DNA from: PALSA-693 sp963729695
GTDB taxonomy: Bacteria; Actinomycetota; Acidimicrobiia; Acidimicrobiales; Palsa-688
Length of the DNA: 64,000 nucleotides
NCBI GenBank assembly: GCA_963729695.1
Contig: CAVSOT010000001.1
Span: 558,001 to 622,000 of the forward strand
Direction of reading: 5' to 3'
The position numbers and the translations under genes were made by a program. How positions within the stretch are numbered: the first letter of the stretch is position 1; the number at the start of each line of letters is the position of its first letter. Positions 27,997 through 36,527 of the stretch are shown piece by piece. The notes under the pieces are model-generated. The model saw only the letters and a program-made list of their open reading frames with translations, was not told the DNA's origin and did not search any database.

Positions 27997-29469
27997 TCAG
28001 TCGGCAGAACTATAGCCGGCCACCGCAGCCGCCTCCTTTTCTACCATCGTATTGGTGAAGAACTCTTGGTTGAGCGCTGCGTAATAGCGGACTGAATTGG
28101 AAAAGACAAAGTCGCGAAAGGCATCCTCGTCGAGAATCTCTCGCTCAACGAGCTCGTAGGCCTCAGCAAGGGGAGAGTCGAACACTGGGACGTCCCAATG
28201 CCCGATATCAGAACCCATGATGACGGGAACCCGGGCACCGAGCGGGACAACCCGGGTGTCAAACGCCACCGCCACGAAGGGATCGTCGCTCTCGCACCCC
28301 CAGCAGAAGTTAGGGCAGAAGTAATCGCGAACCTCCTCGTCCGACCGCACCCCGCTCGCAGCAAAGTCGTCATGGGCGTCGGCTGAGCTGCCCCACACCG
28401 CGACGATCTCCTCCGGCCGGTAGCGAGCTAGACCCCCTCGGTCCTCGGCCAGAAGCCGGCGAAGCCGGTCGCAGTCGATATTCGAAGGGTTGAGCCGATC
28501 AATCCAGGGCGCACCCCGCCTGTGCCAGTGTCCCACTAGGTCAGCGTAGAGGCGCACTCCCACGGTCGCACCCCCCTCGAGCAACGCCACACGTAGGCGA
28601 GGGAACCGGCGCGTGACGCCGCCAAGGAATAGAGACTTGGCAAGGGCCTCCCCGGCTGCAGCGAAGTGGCCGATGTGATTGTAGACAAAGTTGGAGATAG
28701 ATGAGCGGTCGCTGAATCCCATCCCGGTTGAGTGAGCGGCGAGAGGAAGCCCGAGTGCGATGGCCGTCTCCCACACCGCGTCGTAGTCGTATGCACTGTC
28801 GAGTCCATAGGTGTCGAGCCAGGTCACAGACCTGAACTGCCCAGACTCCTGTCCGGTCCCGGACTTTACGCCAACGGGCCGCCTGACATAACTCGGAATG
28901 AGCGCCACCTTGGCCCCGAGGTTGACTGCGTGTCTCATCCCCGCGATTGCCTCGTCTGGCGTATGCATCGGCACGGCGGCGGCAACCGTAAACCGGTCAT
29001 GATACGGCGCATACTGCTCAGCGATGAACTCGTTGTAGAGACGGCAAAGCGTCACCCGTTGCTCATCATCCTCCAAGTGTCCGAGACGGAGCCCCAATGT
29101 CGGGTAAAGAACCGAGAAGTCGATGCCCGCATCGCCAAGGCGCTCGTAATACCGAGCCGGCGTCACCACGGTGGCGAAGTAGTCCGTATCTCCCGTCGTG
29201 CTCCAGAACATGGGTAACAACCCGCGCACCCGCCGCTCTTCCATCGAAGCTTCGCGTTGCGTCCGCCGCAGTTCGGCTCTCTGGAAAAACGGCGCCGTGT
29301 CAACGAGGTCGCCACGGCCGTGACCGCCGACGAAGTCGGCGAACGCGGGGAGGGCCTCAAGGAGATGGCCGTCCCCGTCGATCACTGGATGCCTCAAGCT
29401 GGCACGGATCTCTGCCGACCTTGTCTGCAAGCGCTGGGCCACCGAGACCTCAATTCTCTCGTCAGGCAC
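27997..29469 (-). CDS. Amidohydrolase-2 family metal-dependent hydrolase, long form
   Basis: A 490-residue family member, longer than its neighbours. The N-terminal metal motif is VIDGDGHLLEALPAFADF, the middle region has LGLPLAAHSTGMGFSDRSSI, and the C-terminal segment VIMGSDIGHWDVPVFDSPLA holds the catalytic aspartate. An insertion before the C-terminus (SDEEVRDYFCPNFCWGCESD) has three cysteines close together. This subtype usually sits in steroid- or aromatic-degradation regions of actinobacteria. Transcription is leftward, away from the P450 fragment. Confidence 0.85.
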   Translation of the reverse strand: MPDERIEVSVAQRLQTRSAEIRASLRHPVIDGDGHLLEALPAFADFVGGHGRGDLVDTAPFFQRAELRRTQREASMEERRVRGLLPMFWSTTGDTDYFATVVTPARYYERLGDAGIDFSVLYPTLGLRLGHLEDDEQRVTLCRLYNEFIAEQYAPYHDRFTVAAAVPMHTPDEAIAGMRHAVNLGAKVALIPSYVRRPVGVKSGTGQESGQFRSVTWLDTYGLDSAYDYDAVWETAIALGLPLAAHSTGMGFSDRSSISNFVYNHIGHFAAAGEALAKSLFLGGVTRRFPRLRVALLEGGATVGVRLYADLVGHWHRRGAPWIDRLNPSNIDCDRLRRLLAEDRGGLARYRPEEIVAVWGSSADAHDDFAASGVRSDEEVRDYFCPNFCWGCESDDPFVAVAFDTRVVPLGARVPVIMGSDIGHWDVPVFDSPLAEAYELVEREILDEDAFRDFVFSNSVRYYAALNQEFFTNTMVEKEAAAVAGYSSAD

Positions 29470-29733
29470 GAATTCTCATCGGCCGAGCAGGGCAAACGTA
29501 CCCGCGAACAGCGTACTGAAGGCCCTCGGACAATGTAGACCACGAGGCTAAGGTATCAAGGGACTCTCCAAAAAGCGCGTGCGCCTACGACCTCGTCCCC
29601 TGTCCGCTTAACGTTTCGACCAGTGCCACACCCTTGACATCGGGAGTGCCAAACTGGTCGGATTGCGGATGATACTCGAGCTTTCCAGTTGCTGCTGAGC
29701 CCGTACAGATCGGCGAAGCGAGGCACTCGAGAG

Positions 29734-30100
29734 ATGGTTTGTGGATACGTCCAGTCTCAGCGACAACTGGATCCCCACCACGCCGGCTTCGCTGAAGACG
29801 GGTCTCTAGAGTCAGTAATTTCGTGGCTAGGTGTGCACCGTCCCGTTGCACACACCGATGCTCACGGTGGCGCATATGTCGTTACCCGTTCCGATGGTTT
29901 TTGGAAGGTGGCGCGAGACTGGCAGACCTTTACATCCGCGCGCGGCATCTTCATTCCTCGGACCGAAAACGCTATATCGGAGATACCCGGAGAGTGTGAC
30001 CCTCCTCTCCACCGACAGTACCGCCGGGCACTCAATCCCCTCCTGACGAGAGATGTAGTCGAGCGCTGTGACCTTGGGATGCGGATAGTTGCCCGAAAGC
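29734..30100 (+). pseudogene. Cytochrome P450 N-terminal remnant
   Basis: The frame reads GAYVVTRSDGFWKVARDWQT, then CDPPLHRQYRRALNPLLTRD and a short helix, the first third of a bacterial P450 including the helix-C HRQYR motif. It then runs into unrelated DNA near 30100. Heme loop and ExxR are missing. The start is uncertain (29689 or 29734). Confidence 0.75.
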
Positions 30101-30104
30101 GATC

Positions 30105-30387
30105 GCCCGGATCCCGGTGGCGGTGTTGTCGTCGAGGAACGCGATCTCGGGGGTATGGCAGTGATGCACCGTGACCTTCGTCTGCTCCGACTTCGCCAAG
30201 TACCCCACCCGCTAATCGGGCCCTTGAAGGTCGGGATCGTCGATTCAGGCTCCCGAGAGAACTCGATGTAGTACTCGAGGTCATCGGTAAAGAGCTACCG
30301 GAACTTGCCCCAATCCCGGGTGTCCATGTATCGGGTATACCGCGCCCGCACCCGCTGAATTCCGTAGAGATCGCACTGAAAGTCCAT
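30105..30387 (-). pseudogene. NTF2/SnoaL-like protein remnant
   Basis: From ATG 30387 the frame reads MDFQCDLYGIQRVRARYTRY, then a stop within what should be KFR-LFTDDLEYYIEFSREP. A later shift gives TKVTVHHCHTPEIAFLDDNT. This is the pattern of the SnoaL-like genes at 61-63 kb, here with an in-frame stop, a frameshift and no end. It meets the P450 fragment tail to tail. Confidence 0.7.
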
Positions 30388-30511
30388 TTCTCTCTTCCCG
30401 TGTCGTCCCACGTCGACCACTGCCTGGCGTCACTATCGGATCGAGATCAGTCCGCGCCTCTCGCTGGCCAACTGCCCGACGGTCGGGGGACCGTCCGAAG
30501 TAGGCGTGCCG

Positions 30512-31801
30512 TCATGCAGAAACTTTGATGCCGTAGAGGTCGACGGCGTTGTCCCGGAGCAGGCGGTCCTTCACATCGGGGCTGACGCCGGCGAGCGACT
30601 TTCCAAGCCGGGCGCGGGTGTCGGGGAAAAGGCAAGTGGGATGTGGGAAGTCAGTCTCGACCATGACGTTGCGGACGCCGATGTCCTCGACGAGCTTTTG
30701 CGGGGCAACGTGTTCGAACCAGAACGACACGTAGATGTGGTCGGTGAAATATTCCTTCGGGCGACGCTTGGCGAAACGTCGGTCTCCTTGATCGACAACC
30801 ATGTCGTCGAAGTGGTATTCGAGGCTCTCGAGCACGAACGGCACCCACCCTATACCACTCTCGGCAGACATGACTTTCAGTTTCGGGAAACGGTCGAACA
30901 GGTCGCTGACGCACAGGTTACAAACGATCCGGGCGTTGCTCATGAACATTTGTGACGATTGAGCCGTGAGGCGGCGCTGCGGTGGGAGGGACAACCAGGC
31001 TGCTGGCGCCACGGCGCGTTGTGAGCGGCCCGTGTCCTGAAACTTTTCCCCACGCAGGTGCGCTTCCAGCTCCGCCTTGTAGCCATCGAATTCAGCCTTG
31101 GTGGCACCCGCGGCGATGTGGAAATTCGCGACCGTACCTGACTCGTTGAAAAGGTCCCACATCGGGTCGAAGTACGCATCACAAAGCTCTGGCAGCCCCA
31201 GCAGCTCCGGCCGGTCGGATATGCAGAACCCAGTGATTCCCTGCTCGAGGAGACGAGTCATCTCCTTGACGGTGAAGTCCATGTCCCAGATGGGAAGCAT
31301 GCATTGCGGGAGCAGCCGGCCGCCAGAGTCGCGCTGAACGTCGACATAGAAGTCGTTATACGCCTCAAGGATCGCCACTTTCTCGACCTCGTTGTCAAGA
31401 GCGAAGATGTAGTTCGACGAGAACCCGATCGAGTTCGGATAGACCACCTGGGCCAGTACGCCGATATCGTCCATGAAACCGAGCCGCGCCGGTACCGACC
31501 AGGCGGACTCGTCAAGATCCTCGAACGGCTGAATCGTGACCAGGATCCCGTGCACCCTCTCTGGTCCGCGGCGGATCGAATTGCCACCCAGCGGGCTGAA
31601 TAGTTCGTCGTCCAGATACCAATTGCTTTGACCATCGATCGTCTTGATCTGCGGTATCCGTACCCGCGATGATTTCGGCATCCGCGCGCTCCACAGGTCG
31701 GCGGGCTCGGTGAAATGCGCGTCGGCATCGACAAAGCGAATACCTGAGAGCGGATCGTCATCCAAACCAAATCTCGAGGATGGGTTCATAGTTGCTGTCA
31801 T
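30512..31801 (-). CDS. Amidohydrolase-2 family metal-dependent hydrolase
   Basis: About 429 residues from ATG 31801, which has AAAGGGGA upstream. Landmarks: GIRFVDADAHFTEPADLW, NFHIAAGATKAEF with the metal histidine, FPKLKVMSAESGIGWVPFVL and VMVETDFPHPTCLFP with the catalytic aspartate. It closely resembles the 23.6-kb protein in motif spacing, and its first third is duplicated as the broken copy at 18854-19271. The conserved Trp/Tyr-rich WFEHVAPQKL before the aspartate is shared with the 23.6-kb protein. Confidence 0.88.
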   Translation of the reverse strand: MTATMNPSSRFGLDDDPLSGIRFVDADAHFTEPADLWSARMPKSSRVRIPQIKTIDGQSNWYLDDELFSPLGGNSIRRGPERVHGILVTIQPFEDLDESAWSVPARLGFMDDIGVLAQVVYPNSIGFSSNYIFALDNEVEKVAILEAYNDFYVDVQRDSGGRLLPQCMLPIWDMDFTVKEMTRLLEQGITGFCISDRPELLGLPELCDAYFDPMWDLFNESGTVANFHIAAGATKAEFDGYKAELEAHLRGEKFQDTGRSQRAVAPAAWLSLPPQRRLTAQSSQMFMSNARIVCNLCVSDLFDRFPKLKVMSAESGIGWVPFVLESLEYHFDDMVVDQGDRRFAKRRPKEYFTDHIYVSFWFEHVAPQKLVEDIGVRNVMVETDFPHPTCLFPDTRARLGKSLAGVSPDVKDRLLRDNAVDLYGIKVSA

Positions 31802-31989
31802 GGTTTCCCCTTTACCGACCGGTGGCGCCACAAACGACCACGAATGCCTTCTACACCTCAATGACCGTATCGCCGGTTGCCGCTCTAGTCAAGTTAGGAG
31901 TCCGTCTCCGGGAAGCTCGACGTTCCACTCTCGCCCAGAAGGGGGGCCGCACACCTCCGTGGTCTACGAGGAGCCGTTTCGCAGGTAAG

Positions 31990-32110
31990 GCGGCCCCATT
32001 TTTGACTTTACTCGCGGCTTCGTTCTGAACCTTGGCCGTTAACCAGCAGTCGATTGGGCGGGGCTGCCCGCATGCAAGGTCAGGGCGCAGTGGTTCCATC
32101 TCGAGTGTCC
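31990..32110 (-). pseudogene. Binding-lipoprotein C-terminal remnant
   Basis: The minus strand reads LACGQPRPIDCWLTAKVQNE, close to the C-terminal PLTFTANQPHKIDCWFTFHV of the 13.4-kb binding protein and the QPHPVDCWYTLHI of the 34.8-kb one. Only this tail remains, so a third copy of the gene probably existed here. Confidence 0.65.
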
Positions 32111-32270
32111 TCGTTCAGTGAGTTGAGACCCTGGATAGGTTTTGCAGCACTGAGGTAGCGCCTGCTTGGCGGGCGCCCGCTTTGCCTTCGGCTTCCAAGA
32201 GCAGCCCGCCCAGCCACCCCTGCTCGGGAGAGCCCGCTATTCCGTCGTACTCTAGAGGCCGGGTAGGTAG

Positions 32271-32802
32271 TTGGTCGAGCCCACCATCGTTCCCGGCACG
32301 CAATCCGACATGCGGCGAACCCTCGGGCTCGACCGGAGCGACGTCGACCTCGCCCACGGCGTGTTCACCGTGCGCGACTCCAAGTTCGACAAGACCAGGG
32401 AGCTGACCCTCCACCAGACCACCACCGCCACGCTCGCCGCCTGCGCCCGACAGCGCGACAAGTGGTTCCCGGCCACGACCACGCCGGCGTTCTTTATCTC
32501 CGCGGCAGGAACCGGGGTGCTGTGCTGCAACTTCCACCTCGGCTTCAAGGAATTGGTCGCCCGAGCTGGCATCGAAGCCCGATCCCGATCCTGCCGGCCG
32601 AGGCCACACGACCTGCGCCACTCGTTCGCGGTCCGAACCCTCATCCGCTGGTATCGCCACGGTGTCGATGTCGAAGCCAACCTCTCGAAGTTGTCCACCT
32701 AGGGGGCACGTGCTTCCAGCCAACACGTACTGGTATCTATCCGCCGCCCCCGAACTACTCGCTCTCCCCACCGGGCGTCTCGAAGCCTCCGGAAGGAGCG
32801 GT
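32271..32802 (+). pseudogene. Tyrosine recombinase remnant, first of tandem pair
   Basis: The frame holds the second half of a tyrosine recombinase: a beta-sheet region (LDRSDVDLAHGVFTVRDSKF), then PRPHDLRHSFAVRTLIRWY with the HxxR box, then VDVEANLSKLST and a stop where the YLGH box should be. The rest (ANTYWYLSAAPELLALPTGR) continues in another frame. The first arginine region is missing at the left. Not functional. Confidence 0.75.
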
Positions 32803-33660
32803 CGTGACCAGCCTGGCGCCGACGCTCGAAGCGTTCTTCGCCGACCGGCTGATCAGCCAACGCCACGTAAGCCCTCACACCATCGCCGCGTACAGGGACA
32901 CCTTCCGGCTCCTGCTCGGCTTCGCCGACACCAAGATCAACAAGGCCCCAAGTTGCAGATCGACGACCTCGACGCCGGCTTCATCGCAGCGTTCCTCGAA
33001 CACCGCGAGGCCGACCGGAACAACAGCGTCCGCACCAGAAACGCCCGGCTTGCCGCCGTGGACTCGTTCTTCCGCTTTGCCGCGCTGCACCATCCCGAGC
33101 ACTCCAACCTCATCGAGCGCGTGCTCGCTATCCCACCCAAGCGCTTCGAACGCAAGACGGTCTCGCTCCTCAACGACGTGAGGTCGACGCCCTCCTCGCC
33201 GAGCCAGATCGGGCCATGGCTCGGACGACGCGACCACGCGCTGCTGCTCACAGCCATCCAGACCTGACTGAGAGTCAGCGAACTGGTGAATCTGGGCGGC
33301 ACCGACATCGTCCTCGGCACCGGGGCTCATGTTCGCTGCTCGGGAAAGGCAGAAAGGACGCCATCATTGACCGCCACGTCCACACCGCCACCCAGGCCTG
33401 TCCGAGCGTCACCACCAAATCGATATCCGCCCACACCCTGCGTCACACGGCCGCCATGCGACTACTCCATTCCGACGTCGACAGCACCGTCATCGCCCTC
33501 CGGCTCTGACACGAGAACGTCGAGACCACCCAGATGTCTGTGCACGCCGACCTCACCCTGAAAGAACGCGCCCTCGTCAGGACCGCCCCCATCGGCATCC
33601 AACCCGGACCGGCCCTCCGACACGCTCCTCGCTTTCCTCGAAGCCCCGCTGATTAGGTGA
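32803..33660 (+). pseudogene. Tyrosine recombinase remnant, second of tandem pair
   Basis: A start at GTG 32803 with GGAAGGAG upstream leads into FADRLISQRHVSPHTIAAYR. Frame shifts near 32950, 33180, 33260 and 33340 break up the rest: ARLAAVDSFFRFAALHHPEH, SELVNLGGTDIVLGTGAHV, SAHTLRHTAAMRLLHSDVDS and TTQMSVHADLTLKERALVRT. The domain order is that of recombinases that act in tandem sets. The expected catalytic tyrosine position is S-V-H instead of Y-x-H. Heavily decayed. Confidence 0.78.
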
Positions 33661-33729
33661 ACCGCGAACACGGGCACCCCGCATATCAGGCGGCCCGGTC
33701 GCCCGCAGTACACATAATCCCGGCCTCTA

Positions 33730-34512
33730 CATGATGGAAAGTGCAGCGCTCGATCTGGGCCTTATCGGCGACGACCCCCTTGAGCCCGGCGGCGACCGCC
33801 TTGCCCTTTCGAGCACGGCCAACGGGTCGCCCTCGACGGACAGGCCTGGGCCGTCGGGCCGGACAAAAGGCCGGTCACCACGGTCTTGTTTCTCGGTGTC
33901 ACCGAGTCACAGCCTGACCGGGATCTTCGTCCCATCTGCTTTGATGGCCAAGGCGACAACGACGCATTGGCCGCTACGTCCAGCCCGTCGATCATGATCA
34001 CCGGAACCTCGAGCGCAGGTCTCGGGCCATCAGCTCGGCCAGGGCCGCCTCGGTGGCTCGCTTGAACCGGCAGCTGACTGAGCTACGCCCGGTCGCCTTC
34101 GCCTTGGCTTCCAACCCACTGCTGAGCGGTGCGGCCACATCTACGTGCTAGCGGGTGGCCACCCCCGCGAGCATCAGCTCCGCTATCAGGCGTCCAGCAG
34201 ATCCCTGGGAGGAAACGCCTGCCAGGACACCAACTCGATCTCCCCCCTCAACCGCCCGTCCCTCGCCCGGGACACGCTCACCCGGTGGCCAACAGGCGCG
34301 AGCGGCCCGGCGGCATTCCGCGCCAGTTCGCCGGTCGGCTAGGGATCCTGGCGCGCTTGGGCCACACCCGGGCGGCTGACTCCGCGTCGAGCATCGGGCC
34401 ATCACCATCAGGGCACATCGGCGCAGAAACCGAGAAGCCCTTCCTTGACTGCGCCGGCCAGATCAACCAACACCTCGGTCCCCTCCAACGGACGGGCCAG
34501 AACCGTCTCCAT
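33730..34512 (-). pseudogene. IS256-family transposase remnant (N-terminal half)
   Basis: From ATG 34512 the minus strand reads METVLARPLEGTEVLVDLAG and then falls apart into several frames: LIAELMLAGVATR-stop, SCRFKRATEAALAELMARDL, VIMIDGLDVAANASLS (first catalytic aspartate region) and TENKTVVTGLL-like sequence. It is a different mutator-type element from the one at 0.6-1.1 kb, with several stops and shifts. Confidence 0.7.
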
Positions 34513-34767
34513 CCTAGCGACGCGTCTGGCAGGTAACCTTCTTCTTGACGGTCGTCCTCCTCCTGGTTGGTGTTCTTGGCGGAACGCCCGACACCATGCC
34601 AAAAACATAGTCTCAGGCAGAGACCACCGCCTCACTTCAACAACCTCGGGGACAACCTCCCTACACGTGATGGAGCCATTTGAACACTTACCCCAGACTG
34701 AGTTGCGGGATGGCGGCAAACCGGACATACTGGGGAACAGCTGGCAACATCGGGGGGAGTTAGCGAT

Positions 34768-36021
34768 ATGAATCGAAGACGTAGCCTTTTGGGGCCGGCA
34801 GGCGTGCTCACCATTACTTTGGTTGTTGCTGCGTGCGGTTCGAGCAGTAAGCCTGCCGCGACGAGTCCTACGTCGAGCAGCCAGTCGACGAGCGCGTCGG
34901 CGTCCGCGTCGGCGGCACCGATCAAGGTCGGAGTTATCTGCAGTTGTGCCGGCCCGTTCGGAGCTCCCCTCGTGGGGATAGAAGATGTTTACAAGGCTTG
35001 GGCCAACACGGTGAACGCGTCCGGCGGCATCGTCGGGCATCCCGTTCAACTCATAACCGAGGATGACGAGTCGACCCCGGGTAATGCTGACGCGGATATT
35101 CACACCCTCATTGCCGACCATGTCGTGGCCATAGCCGACATGTCTCAGGTCGACCAAGTCTGGGCGTCTACGATCCAGGCGGCGAATATCCCGGTCGTTG
35201 GTGTTACCACTACCAACGCGCCTTTCTGGACCAATTCTGACTTCTATCCCGAAGGTCAAACAGGGGATTCTATATTCTATGGGACCATGGCCGTGGCCAA
35301 GGCTGCCGGGGCAAGCAGTGTGGGGTACGCCTACTGCGCCGAAGCACCATCCTGCGCAGAGGGTTTTCCGCTCGCTAAAGCAGCCGGTCAGAAAGTGGGA
35401 GTGCCCGTTACCTACGGTGCTTCCATCGCAGCCGCGTCGCCGAATTTCACGGCTCAGTGCTTGGCGGCTAAGCAGGACCACGTCGCCACACTCTGGATAG
35501 AAGATGGTGAGCCGGTTGTTGCGAGAATGGCGTCGGACTGCGACCAACAGGGCTACACGCCGACGTACATCATGAACGGCGCCGCCTTCGGGTCGGATGT
35601 CCTCACCGCTACCGGTCTGAAGACCGACCTGTTGTCCGATTTTGCTGACCTTCCGTACATTGAGAACACCTCCGCCGTTGACGCCATGACTACCGCCGTC
35701 AATAAGTACTATCCAGGCTTGATTGAGAACGGAAACGTCTGGAATCAAGATTCCTCGGCGTCTTGGGTCTCCGGCTTGCTGTTGGAGGACGCGGTGAAAG
35801 CCGGCGGTCTTGGCTCAAATGACACTCCCAGCGCGGCGGAGATCGTGAAAGGACTTGATTCCTTGAAGGGCGATACGCTGGACGGGTGGTCACCGCCGCT
35901 GACCTTCGCGGCAGGGCAGCCGCACCCCGTCGACTGTTGGTACACGCTACATATACAGAACGGGGTGCCCAGCCTGGCGAATGGGGGAAAGGTCTCGTGC
36001 GAGAACGGCTCAACGTCATAG
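34768..36021 (+). CDS. Branched-chain amino acid-type ABC transporter substrate-binding lipoprotein
   Basis: A 417-residue paralogue of the 13.4-kb binding protein. The lipoprotein signal ends at TLVVAAC (Cys23), followed by a Ser/Ala-rich linker and the binding core from PIKVGVICSCAGPFG. Shared C-terminal blocks are LLLEDAVKAGGLGSNDTPSA and GLDSLKGDTLDGWSPPLTF. GGGGGAG lies upstream of ATG 34768. No transporter membrane or ATPase component is near, so it must work with one encoded elsewhere, or with a shared importer. Located at the cell surface. Confidence 0.87.
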   Translation: MNRRRSLLGPAGVLTITLVVAACGSSSKPAATSPTSSSQSTSASASASAAPIKVGVICSCAGPFGAPLVGIEDVYKAWANTVNASGGIVGHPVQLITEDDESTPGNADADIHTLIADHVVAIADMSQVDQVWASTIQAANIPVVGVTTTNAPFWTNSDFYPEGQTGDSIFYGTMAVAKAAGASSVGYAYCAEAPSCAEGFPLAKAAGQKVGVPVTYGASIAAASPNFTAQCLAAKQDHVATLWIEDGEPVVARMASDCDQQGYTPTYIMNGAAFGSDVLTATGLKTDLLSDFADLPYIENTSAVDAMTTAVNKYYPGLIENGNVWNQDSSASWVSGLLLEDAVKAGGLGSNDTPSAAEIVKGLDSLKGDTLDGWSPPLTFAAGQPHPVDCWYTLHIQNGVPSLANGGKVSCENGSTS

Positions 36022-36461
36022 GAACCAGTTCAAAAAGCCAGCGATAAAGGTCATGGGCAGTGACTGCTGGTGAAGTTATGTACCTGTTCAGGCCGGGACG
36101 CTGGCATCAGTAGGGCCTCTGTATGCTCCCGAACGAAAAGTGATGGTCCGAGCTCGACGCCACGCAGATGGTACTGAGGCGCCCGCTCGAGTAGGTCAAG
36201 GGCGCACCGACGGTTCTCGTACTACGCCAGCACGGAAGAGAAACACCCTGATAGCCGGGGCTTCTGGCGTGCTAGGGGCGCAAACACCCATTGAAAGAAG
36301 GCTGCCTCGCAGCAGCTGCAAGGCTATCTCACGGAGAGACGCCCCGATCCATCAGGCGTCGTACGGGCGAACGACTCGGGAGGACTGGTGATCCGCTCAG
36401 AGCGGAGATCTGTACGATATCGCTGATCGAAGAGGCCAGGTGACACTCGCCTACACGGTCT
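36022..36461. other. Intergenic region without recognised gene
   Basis: No domain-bearing frame, tRNA or repeat is seen between the binding-protein gene and the hairpin at 36462. Confidence 0.35.
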
Positions 36462-36492
36462 CATTCCGTGGCACTCACGTGCCGACGGAATG
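36462..36492. terminator. Hairpin between convergent genes
   Basis: CATTCCGT-GGCAC, four bases, GTGCC-G-ACGGAATG: a 13-bp stem with one bulged base. It lies 36 bp past the stop of the deacylase gene and could end transcription from either side, though there is no T-run. Confidence 0.4.
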
Positions 36493-36527
36493 CGCAGTAC
36501 CGACCGAACTCTCCTGAAGGACTGACG

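Noticed and set aside
34408..35748. 446-residue minus-strand open frame
   Set aside because: Antisense to the intact binding-protein gene; only its last 35 residues are real, being the IS256 relic.
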